Counted from the first letter of the stretch, positions 40,309-49,594 are shown. The stretch: 64,000 nt of DNA from Bryocella elongata (GCF_900108185.1 NZ_FNVA01000002.1:186001-250000); one strand, 5' to 3'. Numbers and translations: made by a program. Notes: generated by a model not told the origin, from the letters alone.

Positions 40309-41541
40309 ATGAAGGCTAAAGTCAACGGTATGCACAGGTTTGCGCTGATTCTCGGCTTCCTCACTCTGACACTCGCCCTGCTGGACGCGTTTCAGACGAT
40401 CATCCTTCCGCGCCGGCCTGTGGGGCGCTTCCGCATCACCCGGTTGTTCTTCCTGGCGACCTGGACGCCGTGGGTGCGTGTCGCCCGACTGATCCAGTCG
40501 TCTAAGGCGCGAGATCAGTTCTACAGCTTCTACGGGCCGCTCTCCCTGCTCCTGCTCTTTATCGTGTGGGCGACCCTCCTGGCCGGAGGCTATGGCCTGA
40601 TCTTCTTCGGGTTGCACACACCGTTCAGCGATCCATTCCATCCTGGCACCCTCGGCGGGGAGCTTCGTACTGCCCTGTATGTCAGTGGATCCACGATCTT
40701 TACACTGGGCCTCGGAGATGTGGTCCCGGCCACGCTGCTGGCCCGGGCGCTTGTCGTCCTCGAGGCCGGAACGGGCCTCGGCTTCGTCGCCCTGGTGATC
40801 GGTTACGTTCCGGTGCTCTATACAGCGTTCAGCCAGCGGGAGATCGCCGTCGCCCTGCTGGACGCCCGCGCCGGTTCGCCCCCGACGGCCTCCGAGTTGC
40901 TCGTCCGCCACAGCTTTACCGGTGGCAACGCCGCGCTCATCGAACTCCTCGCGGAGTGGGAGCGGTGGTGCGCAACGCTGCTGGAGACCCACATCTCCTA
41001 TCCGCTGCTCTGCTATTACCGCTCGCAGCACGACAATCAAAGCTGGCTCGCGGCTCTGACAGCGATCCTCGACACCTGCGCGCTGCTGATCACGACGGTG
41101 GAGGGGCCGGCGACCCGGCAGGCGCAGCTGACGTTCGCCGTCGGCAGGCATGTGCTGGTGGATATCGTGCACGTCTTCCGGCAGGAGTCGATGGAGATTG
41201 GCTTCCTGCAACAGCCCATGCAGCGCCTGGACGACGATGAGTTCGCCCGGCTCTGCGAAGTTCTCGGCGGAGCCGGCTTCGCTTTGTGCGGGGATATCGA
41301 GGCGCATGCCCGGCTGCAGTCGATTCGGAGGCTTTACGAGCCGTCCGCTTGTGCGATGGGGCACTTCCTGGCTCTTGGGCTGCCTCGCTGGGTCCCTCCG
41401 CCGCGCGACCCAAGCAAGCGCAAGGACAACTGGACGACGGTGGCGGATCTGCGCACACCCAGCGCGCTGGCGGACCGCCTCAGCACCCACCTCAGCCCAC
41501 TATCGACGGCCGATCACTTCGGAGAGGACGAGAGGCACTAG
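40309..41541 (+). CDS. Ion-channel (potassium-channel-like) membrane protein
   Basis: The product is 410 aa. Membrane helices lie at the N-terminus (FALILGFLTLTLALLDAFQT) and at ~80-105 and ~150-175. The pore loop and filter read LYVSGSTIFTLGLGDVVPAT, with TLGLGD in place of the usual TVGYGD, so selectivity may differ. A large soluble C-terminal part of about 230 residues with Cys and His (LLVRHSFTGGNAALIELLAE, SYPLLCYYRSQHDNQSWLAA) has no recognised domain. GGAAGG lies just before ATG 40309. It is flanked by a divergent response regulator. Confidence 0.8.
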   Translation: MKAKVNGMHRFALILGFLTLTLALLDAFQTIILPRRPVGRFRITRLFFLATWTPWVRVARLIQSSKARDQFYSFYGPLSLLLLFIVWATLLAGGYGLIFFGLHTPFSDPFHPGTLGGELRTALYVSGSTIFTLGLGDVVPATLLARALVVLEAGTGLGFVALVIGYVPVLYTAFSQREIAVALLDARAGSPPTASELLVRHSFTGGNAALIELLAEWERWCATLLETHISYPLLCYYRSQHDNQSWLAALTAILDTCALLITTVEGPATRQAQLTFAVGRHVLVDIVHVFRQESMEIGFLQQPMQRLDDDEFARLCEVLGGAGFALCGDIEAHARLQSIRRLYEPSACAMGHFLALGLPRWVPPPRDPSKRKDNWTTVADLRTPSALADRLSTHLSPLSTADHFGEDERH

Positions 41542-41577
41542 GCCTGGGGAAATCAATCACTTGCGGATTGGAAACAA

Positions 41578-41604
41578 GAAGGCCGCCCATCCCGGGCGGC
41601 CTTC
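41578..41604. terminator. Bidirectional terminator
   Basis: GAAGGCCGCCC and GGGCGGCCTTC pair perfectly (11 bp, loop ATCCC) between the convergent channel and TPR genes. Confidence 0.85.
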
Positions 41605-41635
41605 GTGCGGTTGAATCCATGCGTCCCGGTCAGTG

Positions 41636-42391
41636 TTACTGGAGCCCAGGACCCTGAGCCGCAGCCTGCGGGTTGAGCTTCTGGGTGGCGATCTCGGCGG
41701 CGACGCCCGGGTTGCCCTTGGAGTCCTTATCCTTATCCTTCAGCTGAGCGAGGATCTGGCGCGCCTGATCGGTCTTGCCCTCGGCGGTGTAGAGCTCCGA
41801 AAGCTGGATCTGGGCGAGGCCCGCAGGAACGGTGGTCGCGTTGGTCTTGGTGAGCTCGGTGTAGAGGCTCACCGCTTGTGAATCACGGCCGGTCTGCTGA
41901 TACAGCTGCGCGAGTGCCAGCTTGCTCAGCGCGGAGACGTTTCCGTCCCAGCTGGAGGCCGACTTCGACAGCGAAGCCTCCGCCGAGCTGTTCTGACCCT
42001 CTTCCATATACGTGAGCCCGGTGAAGTACACCGCGATGCGGCCGGCCGGCATCATGCCGTACTGGTCGGCGACGCTCTTGAACTCGGCGTTCGCCGCGCT
42101 GGCGCGGTCCTTCAGGGACGGGAAGCTCTTCATCCCGGCGGGGAGTTCCTGGCCAGGCGTGGCCACAGGGGTCTGGTAGGTCTGAATTGCTTCTCCCAGG
42201 GCTGCCGACGCTGCTGCCGAGCGGTGCTGGTAAAAGGACGCTCCTGCGAGCACCAGCACAACGATGCCGGCGATCGTGAGCCCGCGGGTGATAGCGGTGC
42301 CGCGGTTATGCTTCGCCCAGTCGATGCTGTTCTCGGTCAGGGCGACAAACTTGTCGGGCTGCTTCAGCGCTTGCTTTGTTGCGTTATCCAC
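41636..42391 (-). CDS. Single-pass membrane TPR protein (YfgM-like)
   Basis: The product is 251 aa. A cytoplasmic N-terminus (MDNATKQALKQPDKFVALTE) precedes one membrane helix (AITRGLTIAGIVVLVLAGAS) and a periplasmic part. That part has TPR-like helices: AEFKSVADQYGMMPAGRIAV, AEASLSKSASSWDGNVSALS, ALAQLYQQTGRDSQAVSLYT and LSELYTAEGKTDQARQILAQ. The arrangement matches YfgM/CpoB-type proteins linked to the Sec translocon and periplasmic chaperones. That function is an analogy. The last residues (AAAQGPGLQ) lie in GC-rich repeat-like sequence. Confidence 0.75.
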   Translation of the reverse strand: MDNATKQALKQPDKFVALTENSIDWAKHNRGTAITRGLTIAGIVVLVLAGASFYQHRSAAASAALGEAIQTYQTPVATPGQELPAGMKSFPSLKDRASAANAEFKSVADQYGMMPAGRIAVYFTGLTYMEEGQNSSAEASLSKSASSWDGNVSALSKLALAQLYQQTGRDSQAVSLYTELTKTNATTVPAGLAQIQLSELYTAEGKTDQARQILAQLKDKDKDSKGNPGVAAEIATQKLNPQAAAQGPGLQ

Positions 42392-42747
42392 TAGCGAATC
42401 CTTTGTCCAGAACCCCTGACGGAACAGGGAAGATCGTCGGGGCCCAGCGCCCGGACATCGCCTCAGTTTATCAGGATTACTGCCGGACGCATCGCGAAGA
42501 CGGGGAAGGTTTGGGGTCTGCGGGCGTTTCTGCGGGGTGTCGCGAGATGCTGCACTAAGGCTCGCGATTCGTTTACTTCCCGCTTGCCAACCGTTATTCG
42601 GACGGCATACTATCCGTCTCGCTATCGGTACAGTGCACTACAAAATGGGGCACGCGCCAGATGGAGGCAGTGCGTTCAAAAAGCAAAGCTGGACGACGAA
42701 AAAGCCGAAGGGGGTTCACCCCTCGGCGACCAGGAGCGACCCAAGTC
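42392..42747. other. 356-nt divergent spacer ahead of the GvpL/F gene
   Basis: It holds the promoters of the TPR gene (minus) and the GvpL/F gene (plus). A hairpin, CCGAAGGGG-GTTCA-CCCCTCGG (42705-42726), sits just before AGGAG of the GvpL/F gene. No ORF is convincing. I looked for a known riboswitch and did not find one. Confidence 0.4.
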
Positions 42748-43497
42748 ATGGCATGGTATGCCTACTGCATCACCGAACGGAACGCCTATCCCGAATTAGC
42801 CCGTCACCGCCGCCCAATGCCTCTGGAGGGGCTGACCGGGCTCTTTGGAAACCAGACCTTCTTCTTTCCCGCGGCGGACCTCGCCGTGATCGTCTCGGAG
42901 CACCAGCCTGAAGACACGGCTCGACTCTCCGGCCCGCAAGGGCAGTCTGCCGCTCGTGACCACGCCCGCGTGATCTCCAGCTGCTTCTCGAAGTCCACCG
43001 TTCTGCCTTTCCGCTTCGGCACCTGCTTTGAGGACGACGACGCTCTGCGCCGCTCGGTCCGTTCCAACCAGCGTCACTTCATGGCCAACGTCGAGCGTCT
43101 GCGCGGCAAGGCCGAGATGCACCTCAAGGTCGTCGTCGACGACATCTGCCCCGAGACCCGCGGCGAGTCCGTCACCGGCGCGGCCGGACAGGAGTATCTG
43201 TCCCACCTGCGTGAGTCCGCCAGCCGCCAGCGTGAGCGCCAGTCCCGCGCACGCGCACTGAGCCTCCAGATGCACCGCATGTTCCTCCCGCTGGCCGAGG
43301 AGATCACCTGCAAGCGCATGGAGTCCGGCAAGATGCTGCTCGACATCGCTCACCTGGTCGACAAGAAGACCGTGGAGCGCTACCAGAACAAGTACTCCAC
43401 CGCGACCAAGGAGATGAAGGACTGCGCCATGCAGCTCTCCGGACCGTGGCCGCCGTATCACTTCGTCCACCGCGAGCAGACCCGCACGCACGCGTAG
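42748..43497 (+). CDS. GvpL/GvpF-family gas-vesicle-type protein (orphan)
   Basis: The product is 249 aa. It begins MAWYAYCITERNAYPELARH and carries AARDHARVISSCFSKSTVLP, FRFGTCFEDDDALRRSVRSN, LRGKAEMHLKVVVDDI and the C-terminal LSGPWPPYHFVH, the pattern of GvpL/GvpF. In gas-vesicle clusters these proteins help nucleate or chaperone the GvpA shell. No gvpA or other gvp gene is in this window, so its role here is probably different. Start ATG 42748 follows AGGAG and a hairpin; an upstream in-frame extension lacks conservation. Confidence 0.85.
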   Translation: MAWYAYCITERNAYPELARHRRPMPLEGLTGLFGNQTFFFPAADLAVIVSEHQPEDTARLSGPQGQSAARDHARVISSCFSKSTVLPFRFGTCFEDDDALRRSVRSNQRHFMANVERLRGKAEMHLKVVVDDICPETRGESVTGAAGQEYLSHLRESASRQRERQSRARALSLQMHRMFLPLAEEITCKRMESGKMLLDIAHLVDKKTVERYQNKYSTATKEMKDCAMQLSGPWPPYHFVHREQTRTHA

Positions 43498-43511
43498 GAC
43501 CTATCCCGCTC

Positions 43512-43550
43512 AAGCAGAAAGCTCCAGCCTTTGGCTGGAGCTTTCTGCTT
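43512..43550. terminator. Perfect 18-bp bidirectional terminator
   Basis: AAGCAGAAAGCTCCAGCC and its exact complement enclose TTT. The hairpin lies between the GvpL/F and pgsA genes, which converge. Confidence 0.92.
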
Positions 43551-43585
43551 TTCGTCGTCGTCCTGAGAGGAGCGAAGGACGCCAC

Positions 43586-44356
43586 CTACGCCTTCTCGGG
43601 TACCGCCGTCTTCTTGCGGTTCAGAACCAGGCTGCGCTGGCGGGTCGCATCGCTGGCATGCTCGATCTTGCTCCAGAAACCGATGAAGTAGTCCACCGCG
43701 GAGATCACCGAAACGGCGGTCATCCAGTACGTGGCCATGATGGCCGTGAAGGCGACGGGAAACGGGTACCAGCCGATCTGCCAGTGGTCCCAGCGGTGGC
43801 TGAGGATGCAGGCGACGACCGCGACGATCTGCGTCACCGTCTTCAGTTTGCCCAGATCGCTTGCTGCGATGGTAAAGCCCTCGTTGGTCGCGATGGAGCG
43901 CAGGCCGCTGACAAGGAACTCCCGCCCGATGACCAGCACAACGATCCAGGGCTTCATGATGTGTGGGGTAAAGGCGACCAGCAGGATGAAGGCGGTCGTC
44001 ACCATCAGCTTGTCGGCCAGCGGATCCAGCAGCATGCCGAGGGTTGTGATCTGGCCGCGTTTTCGCGCCAGGTAGCCGTCGAGGCCATCCGTAATGGACG
44101 CCAGGATGAAGATGACCGAGGCGATGATCTCCTGCTCGCCGTGTGTTCCCTGCACAGGAAACTTCGGGCTCAGCACCCAGATGAGGACGGGCACCGTGGC
44201 GATCCGGCTGAGCGTAATGGAGTTTGGCAGGTTCACGTGGGCTGGGCGCACGCCGCGGCGCGCCGGGGCCGCACTCGCCGACCGGTGACTTACGTACTGG
44301 CCGGACCGACGTTGGGGCCCGGTGAGGGCCATGGTCGCTCCCTGCCATTCTGCCAC
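43586..44356 (-). CDS. pgsA: CDP-diacylglycerol-glycerol-3-phosphate 3-phosphatidyltransferase
   Basis: The product is 256 aa. It makes phosphatidylglycerol-phosphate from CDP-diacylglycerol and glycerol-3-phosphate at the inner membrane. The CDP-alcohol phosphatidyltransferase signature is complete: DGLDGYLARKRGQITTLGML then LDPLADK. NLPNSITLSRIATVPVLIWV marks the usual start of the fold, and four to five hydrophobic helices follow. The ~40-residue basic N-terminus before NLPN is not conserved, so the start (44356 or 44332) is uncertain. Confidence 0.93.
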   Translation of the reverse strand: MAEWQGATMALTGPQRRSGQYVSHRSASAAPARRGVRPAHVNLPNSITLSRIATVPVLIWVLSPKFPVQGTHGEQEIIASVIFILASITDGLDGYLARKRGQITTLGMLLDPLADKLMVTTAFILLVAFTPHIMKPWIVVLVIGREFLVSGLRSIATNEGFTIAASDLGKLKTVTQIVAVVACILSHRWDHWQIGWYPFPVAFTAIMATYWMTAVSVISAVDYFIGFWSKIEHASDATRQRSLVLNRKKTAVPEKA

Positions 44357-44465
44357 ACCCGGCGACCTGTTGCTCTGCGACCCGTATCACTTTACTTTGC
44401 ACCCGGTGAACCGTATCGTTCCTTGAGACCGTCCCAACATTTACTCAGGGCCCATCAGGACTGCC

Positions 44466-47400
44466 ATGCCGCTCCGCCGCCTTGCCGTGTCGCGCGCCGC
44501 TCGTTCGGCCGCATCTTCTCCTGCGATCTTTGCTGTGCTCCTCTTCTTCATAGGAGCGCTCTTCCCCTCGGCCATGCTGCGGGCGCAAACGCTCACGTTC
44601 ACGGGGCAGGTTTACTCGCCTCTCGGACCGGCGGTTACAGGTTCCACCGCAGCGCATGGCGACCCGATCCCGAACATCCTCGTCTTCGTGCAGGATCCCG
44701 CCAGTCCGCTGCCGGTCTTCTCGCAGGGCGTCACCGTGCCTGCTGCAGGGCAAAATGGCTGCGCGGTCCAACCCAACCTCGTGCCCGCGACGGTCCTCGG
44801 CAGCGCTCTCACTGACTATTCCGGGACCTACACCTTCAACGTCTCGGGAACGGTCAGCTACCCCATCAACGTCGTCATCCAGGCCGGCAAGTGGCGCAGG
44901 CAGTATCAATTTACGCAGGCCCAGGTCGCCAGTTACACCTCGGGTACGGTCGTCACGCTGCCGATCCTGTCGATGCCTTCCAACCAGTCCCAGGGTGACC
45001 TGCCGCATATCGCCGTCGTTACCGGTTCGGCGGACCAGATCGAGTGCATCTTCCCGCAGATCGGCGTCTCCGCCAGCGAGGTCACCGACCCCACCGGCAC
45101 CGGCAGCATCAACTTCTTCAGCGGCAACGCCAGCTCCGGCGAGATTGTCAGCTCCAGCACGCCCACGGAAACGCAGCTCGTGAACCCCGCTGCGAACGGC
45201 GCCATTCCGATCAGCAACTACGACATGGTCATCTTCGGTTGCCAGACCTGGAATGCTGGCATCGTTGACTCCGACGTCGCGCCCTACGCCAAGAATGTCG
45301 AAGCCTTCGCCAACGAAGGCGGTCGCGTCTTTGGAACGCACGGAGCGGCTACCTGGATCACAACGCCCTCCGACTGGAGCGGCATCGCGACCTTCGACTA
45401 CTCGGGCTCCGATTCAGAGGCCGCCTCGATCACCGGTCAGCTCAGCACCGCCTACACCGGGGAGCCAACGCTGGCGGCGTGGATGGGCTATATCGGCGCG
45501 CTGAATGCTCCCGTTGCGAATCTCCAGTTCACCCTGACGGATGTCTTTTACAACATCACCGCAGTGAACGCTCCGGGCCAGACCTGGGTCACGATTCCAA
45601 GTCACAGCAGCACCCCGGCCCAGTTCTCGTTCGACACTCCCGTGAACCAGACCGGATCGCCCAGTGCCGTCGTGAACTTCACCAACACGCAGACGAACTT
45701 CGATCTGGGGCAGACCGGCGACTCCATCGTCATCAACGTAACGGATAACAGCGCAACGGCTACTCTCTCCGGCCTTACGCTCACACTGCAGATTCCGTCT
45801 GGAATCACTCCCACCTCGCTGGTCGATTCCACTGGCGGGTCGTGGGTCTGTACGCTCACCACGCCGACCGCGATCTGCACCTTGCCCGCCCCACTCGCCG
45901 CCGGTGCTTCCGATGCCGTCACCTTGACCTTTGACATCCCAGCCACCACGACGCCGGGCTCCGTCACTCTCACCGGAACGCTCAGCAACGGCGGCATCAA
46001 CCAGTCCAACCAGTGCGGCCGCGTGCTCTACAACGACTACCACGTCGAAACCGCCGGTTCGAGGGTGGCGTGGAATAACGGCGGACGTTGCACCGTCGGA
46101 ACAACGCTGACCAACGCGCAGAAGTTCCTCGAGTACAGCCTCTACAACCTCTCCAACTTCGTCGCGCCCACCACCTCCGACACCATCGTCATCCAGGCGC
46201 CGTCCACCACCACCATCACCACCAATGGCCAGCCGGGCGTCACCACCCCCATCTACTACGGCCAGATCATCGGCGACACGAACAACGTGAACGCCATTGT
46301 GAGCACGACCGCTCCTGGCGGCACGAACAACGGCACGCTCACCGTCTCGGTCGATGGCACGACCGCCTGCACGCTGCAGAACTCGCTCACGCAAGGCACC
46401 TGCCCGAACGCCGGCTTCACCGGCCAGAACGCAGGAAGCCACACGGTGCAGGCCTCGTACTCCGGCGACTCGGAGTATCAGCCTTCGCAGTCCCCGGTCT
46501 ATAACATGACCATCCTGCCCGATCCAACCGCGACCGTCGTCACCACGTCAGGGACCCCGTCGATCTACGGCAACGCAGTCACCTTCACCGCCACCGTGAC
46601 CAATACCGCGCCCTTCACCGACGTCGCGCTTCCGGCTCCGGCTGGCACGGTCAACTTCTTCGACGGCGCCGCGCAGATCGGTACCGGCACGCTGAACAGC
46701 TCCGGCGTGGCCATCCTCTCGGTCACCTCGCTCGGCGTCGGCTCGCACACCATCAACGCCGTCTACGTTCCCACCGTCAACTTCACAGCTTCCACCAGCG
46801 TTGGCATTGCCCAGGTGGTGACGTTGCCGGTCTCCGCGACCAGCACGCGGCTGACCTCGACGGCGAACCCCGCCTACCAGGGCCAGAACATTGTCCTCAC
46901 GGCAACCGTCACGCAGCTTGCTTTCTCAGTAGCTGTGCCCTCTGGACTGACGAACCCGCTGCCGACCGGAACGGTGAGCTTCTACGATGGCACGACCCTG
47001 CTGGGAACCGCACCGCTCACCGCGGCTCTCACCGCAACGGTCTCCACCTCGACCCTCGCTGTCGGTACGCATGCCATCACGGCGGTCTATTCGGGCGACG
47101 CCGCGAACACGGGAAGCACCTCGCCGGTCCTGAACGAGGTCGTCCAGCCAAACACCTTCACACTGACCGTCAATCCGACGACGCTCAACCTGATCATCGG
47201 CCAGACGGCCGCGATTACCGTCACGATCACGGACAATGGCGACTTCAACGAGCCGGTTCAACTCTCCTGCGCGGGGCAGAGCGCGGAGACGATCTGCAGC
47301 TTTGCCACCGCCACGATCCCGGCAGGCGGCGGGACGACAACACTGACGGTGATGCCTGAGCCGCCGCACAACTGCTCAACAACGGCTTCGAACGAGCATC

Positions 47401-47654
47401 CCGGATCGAAGCTGCCCATCATGGCGGGTCTCGGAGTCATGCTGCTGGCGTTTCGCCGACGCAGGAAGCTGCTCGGTCTGGTGACGTTCGGCCTTCTGCT
47501 GGCAGCCCTGCCGATGCTGAGTGGCTGCAATACGACCGGCTGCACTGACTTCGGTGTCGAGCCCGGAACCTATACCTTCACCGTCACCGCAACCTCGGCC
47601 GCGCCCTACGCGCAGACGTCGAACCAGACAATGACGATGGTGGTCAAGCCTTAG
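44466..47654 (+). CDS. Large secreted Ig-like-repeat (Big_3_5-type) surface protein
   Basis: The product is 1062 aa. The signal peptide spans about residues 1-42 (SPAIFAVLLFFIGALFPSAM). The N-terminal part includes a carboxypeptidase-regulatory-like region (LTFTGQVYSPLG) and a ThuA-like stretch (YDMVIFGCQTWNAGIVDSDV). A DUF11-like module follows. At least three Ig-like repeats with the hallmark YSGDSEYQPS / NFFDGAAQIGTGTLNSSG / SFYDGTTLLGTAPL and HAITAVYSGDA follow. A membrane segment near the C-terminus (PIMAGLGVMLLAF, LLGLVTFGLLLAALPMLSGC) may anchor it. It is probably an adhesin-like or envelope protein. No catalytic site was identified. Confidence 0.82.
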   Translation: MPLRRLAVSRAARSAASSPAIFAVLLFFIGALFPSAMLRAQTLTFTGQVYSPLGPAVTGSTAAHGDPIPNILVFVQDPASPLPVFSQGVTVPAAGQNGCAVQPNLVPATVLGSALTDYSGTYTFNVSGTVSYPINVVIQAGKWRRQYQFTQAQVASYTSGTVVTLPILSMPSNQSQGDLPHIAVVTGSADQIECIFPQIGVSASEVTDPTGTGSINFFSGNASSGEIVSSSTPTETQLVNPAANGAIPISNYDMVIFGCQTWNAGIVDSDVAPYAKNVEAFANEGGRVFGTHGAATWITTPSDWSGIATFDYSGSDSEAASITGQLSTAYTGEPTLAAWMGYIGALNAPVANLQFTLTDVFYNITAVNAPGQTWVTIPSHSSTPAQFSFDTPVNQTGSPSAVVNFTNTQTNFDLGQTGDSIVINVTDNSATATLSGLTLTLQIPSGITPTSLVDSTGGSWVCTLTTPTAICTLPAPLAAGASDAVTLTFDIPATTTPGSVTLTGTLSNGGINQSNQCGRVLYNDYHVETAGSRVAWNNGGRCTVGTTLTNAQKFLEYSLYNLSNFVAPTTSDTIVIQAPSTTTITTNGQPGVTTPIYYGQIIGDTNNVNAIVSTTAPGGTNNGTLTVSVDGTTACTLQNSLTQGTCPNAGFTGQNAGSHTVQASYSGDSEYQPSQSPVYNMTILPDPTATVVTTSGTPSIYGNAVTFTATVTNTAPFTDVALPAPAGTVNFFDGAAQIGTGTLNSSGVAILSVTSLGVGSHTINAVYVPTVNFTASTSVGIAQVVTLPVSATSTRLTSTANPAYQGQNIVLTATVTQLAFSVAVPSGLTNPLPTGTVSFYDGTTLLGTAPLTAALTATVSTSTLAVGTHAITAVYSGDAANTGSTSPVLNEVVQPNTFTLTVNPTTLNLIIGQTAAITVTITDNGDFNEPVQLSCAGQSAETICSFATATIPAGGGTTTLTVMPEPPHNCSTTASNEHPGSKLPIMAGLGVMLLAFRRRRKLLGLVTFGLLLAALPMLSGCNTTGCTDFGVEPGTYTFTVTATSAAPYAQTSNQTMTMVVKP

Positions 47655-47754
47655 AAGCAGTGAGAAGTGGCAAGTGACAAGTACAAAGCAAAGGGCGCGA
47701 CTCCAGTCGCGCCCTTTGTCCTTACGTATCACTTGTCACTTACCACTGCTTCTA
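47653..47754. repeat. Stop-to-stop long palindrome between convergent genes
   Basis: The left arm (AGAAGCAGTGAGAAGTGGC, AAGTGACAAGTACAAAGC, AAAGGGCGCGACT) and the right arm (AGTCGCGCCCTTTGTCC, TTACGTATCACTTGTCAC, TTACCACTGCTTCT) are near-complete inverted copies of about 49 nt. Each end carries the TAGAAGCAGTG that provides the stop codon of one flanking gene. The inner AAAGGGCGCGACT stem would act as a terminator. Confidence 0.9.
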
Positions 47755-49197
47755 CGCATAGAAGCCCCGCTGCTTGGTCGTATACGCGACCCGGTCGACC
47801 GCGAGCATGTACGCTGCGATGCGATTGTTCACGCCGTGGGCGATGGAGTACTGCAGCACATCCTGGAAGCTGTCGGTCATGATGCGGTCAAGCCGCTCGT
47901 TCACTTCTTTCTCCGTCCAGAAGTAGCCCATGCGATCCTGCACCCACTCGAAGTAGCTCGTGGTCACGCCACCGGTGTTGGCCAGGATATCCGGAATCAC
48001 GAAGACGCCCTTGTCGGCGAGGATCTCGTCGGCGATGGGAGTTGTCGGGCCGTTGGCGCCTTCTACCAGCACACGGCAGCGCAGCTTCGCCGCATTGCGG
48101 CTGGTGATCACGTTCTCGGTCGCGGCTGGGATCAGCACATCGACCGCGGAGAGCAGAAGCTCGTCCTTGTCGTAGGCCTCGCCTTCCTTGAAGCCATGGA
48201 TCGTGCCGTTCTTTGCGCGGTACTCCAGCAGTTCGCTGATATCGAGACCGTTGGCGTTGTACAGGCCGCCGTCCCACTCCGCGATGCCGACCACCTTGTA
48301 GCCCTTCTTCCAGAGGAAGTGTGCCGTGTTCGAGCCCACGTTGCCGAAGCCCTGCACCACGACCTTCGTGTCCTCGGGACGCATGTTCAGGTGCTTCATA
48401 GCCTCGTCGGTCACCACGCTGACGCCGCGGCCTGTCGCTTCCTTGCGGCCGCGCGAACCCCCCAGGCTCACGGGCTTGCCCGTCACGACGCTCGTCATTG
48501 TCTGGCGCATGTGCATGGAATAGGTGTCCATGATCCATGCCATCGTCTGCTCGTCGGTGCCCATGTCCGGCGCGGGGACATCCTTTTCCGGTCCGAGGAA
48601 CTCGATCAACTCAGCGGTGTAGCGGCGCGTCATGCGCTCCAGCTCGCCCTGGCTCATCTTCTTGGGGTCGCAGATCACGCCACCCTTGGCGCCTCCGAAG
48701 GGGATGTTTACGACCGCGCACTTCCACGTCATCCAGCTGGCGAGGGCGCGAACCTCATCCAGGCTCACGTCCGGAGCGTATCGGATGCCGCCCTTGCATG
48801 GCCCCCGCGACGAGGAGTGCTGCACGCGGTAGCCGGTAAAGACTTCGATCGAGCCATCGTCCATGCCGACCGGGATGTGCACGATGATCTCGCGCGAAGG
48901 GTAGCGCAGGACCTTCCAGATTCCTGCATCAAGGTTCAAACGACGGGCAGCTTCGTCAAAGCGAAGCGACTGCGCCTCCCATGGATTCGTTTCCTGCTCC
49001 AGCGTGAGCGTTGCGATGCTGTTCGAATTGTCTGTTGCCTGCTTCATCCGGTCTTCCTTCGTCTCTGCGTGATCGCCGTTTTGCGACGCAGAGGCATTCC
49101 CAGCCGCGGCATTGTCGTGGCTGTGTTGCGGGTTACGGCCCAGGGTCGGCATTGCTGCGAGCGCCGGACCTTCGGGAATCAACGTCTCTCCGGCCAT
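47752..49197 (-). CDS. Glutamate dehydrogenase (Glu/Leu/Phe/Val dehydrogenase family)
   Basis: The product is 481 aa. It interconverts glutamate and 2-oxoglutarate plus ammonium with NAD(P). Key features are [20 protein letters not shown] with the catalytic-region Lys, [39 protein letters not shown] and the Rossmann loop [17 protein letters not shown], then [14 protein letters not shown]. The ~50-residue N-terminal extension before the fold (Ala/Asn-rich) is supported by a strong GAAGGAGG 6 nt before ATG 49197. The 5' UTR is long and hairpin-rich (separate entry). Its stop lies in a palindrome. Confidence 0.93.
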   Translation of the reverse strand: MAGETLIPEGPALAAMPTLGRNPQHSHDNAAAGNASASQNGDHAETKEDRMKQATDNSNSIATLTLEQETNPWEAQSLRFDEAARRLNLDAGIWKVLRYPSREIIVHIPVGMDDGSIEVFTGYRVQHSSSRGPCKGGIRYAPDVSLDEVRALASWMTWKCAVVNIPFGGAKGGVICDPKKMSQGELERMTRRYTAELIEFLGPEKDVPAPDMGTDEQTMAWIMDTYSMHMRQTMTSVVTGKPVSLGGSRGRKEATGRGVSVVTDEAMKHLNMRPEDTKVVVQGFGNVGSNTAHFLWKKGYKVVGIAEWDGGLYNANGLDISELLEYRAKNGTIHGFKEGEAYDKDELLLSAVDVLIPAATENVITSRNAAKLRCRVLVEGANGPTTPIADEILADKGVFVIPDILANTGGVTTSYFEWVQDRMGYFWTEKEVNERLDRIMTDSFQDVLQYSIAHGVNNRIAAYMLAVDRVAYTTKQRGFYA

Positions 49198-49594
49198 CGT
49201 CGATCCTCCTTCTACCCACCTGCATTAGACGCAGGTGAAAGACTCGGGAATCACACATTCGCTCTCGCGGAGATCGCCGTTGAGAAGATCCGGAGAGACG
49301 CCTGCGGTGGCCGGTACGGTCTCCGGCCAAACCGGGCGAGTCTACGCCCGGCCTGAGACGACCGGCAACCAAATCGTGTTCTGTTATCGGCACGGGGCAG
49401 CGCGAGATGAGTGCTTTCGGGAAGGATCTTTCGCTGGGGTAGCGGGCTGCGACCGGTGGCGGCTGACGCCGTTCGCGCTGCGCGTTAGCAACGACACGTC
49501 TCACCCTGGATTGACTTCGCTAACGGCGAAGCCGCTAACCGCGAAGCGGCTACCGGACGAAGCCCGCTAACGCGAAGCGCCGCTCCCAACTATC
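49198..49594. other. Divergent spacer with structured leader for the glutamate dehydrogenase gene
   Basis: On the minus strand three hairpins are visible. They are CCGGGCG-TAGACT-CGCCCGG (49332-49351), GGCCGG...CCGGCC (49309-49328) and CACCTGC-GTCTAAT-GCAGGTG (49217-49237), the last 6 nt upstream of the Shine-Dalgarno. The loops TAGAC and GTCTA are complementary. The right part (49518-49587) contains GCTAACGCGAAGCG-type repeats running up to trpE. Confidence 0.5.

Noticed and set aside
41636-41670. Repeat arm at the 3' end of the YfgM-like gene
   Set aside because: GGAGCCCAGGACCCTGAG resembles the family word but is too short and lacks a partner arm.
42640-42747. Cyclic-di-GMP-type riboswitch before the GvpL/F gene
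   Set aside because: AGCAAAGC and a GC hairpin are suggestive, but the core conserved positions of the GEMM-I class cannot be aligned.
47674-49356. 560-codon frame antisense to glutamate dehydrogenase
   Set aside because: It is a shadow frame starting inside the palindrome. Dehydrogenase motifs are complete on the minus strand.
49290-49375. SAM- or glycine-type riboswitch upstream of trpE
   Set aside because: ACCGGCAACC and GGAGAGAC fragments occur, but the remaining core motifs and spacing are missing.
49235-49570. 111-codon plus-strand frame between gdh and trpE
   Set aside because: No Shine-Dalgarno or domain is visible, and its end lies in GCTAACGCGAAGCG repeats. Better read as leader and repeat DNA.
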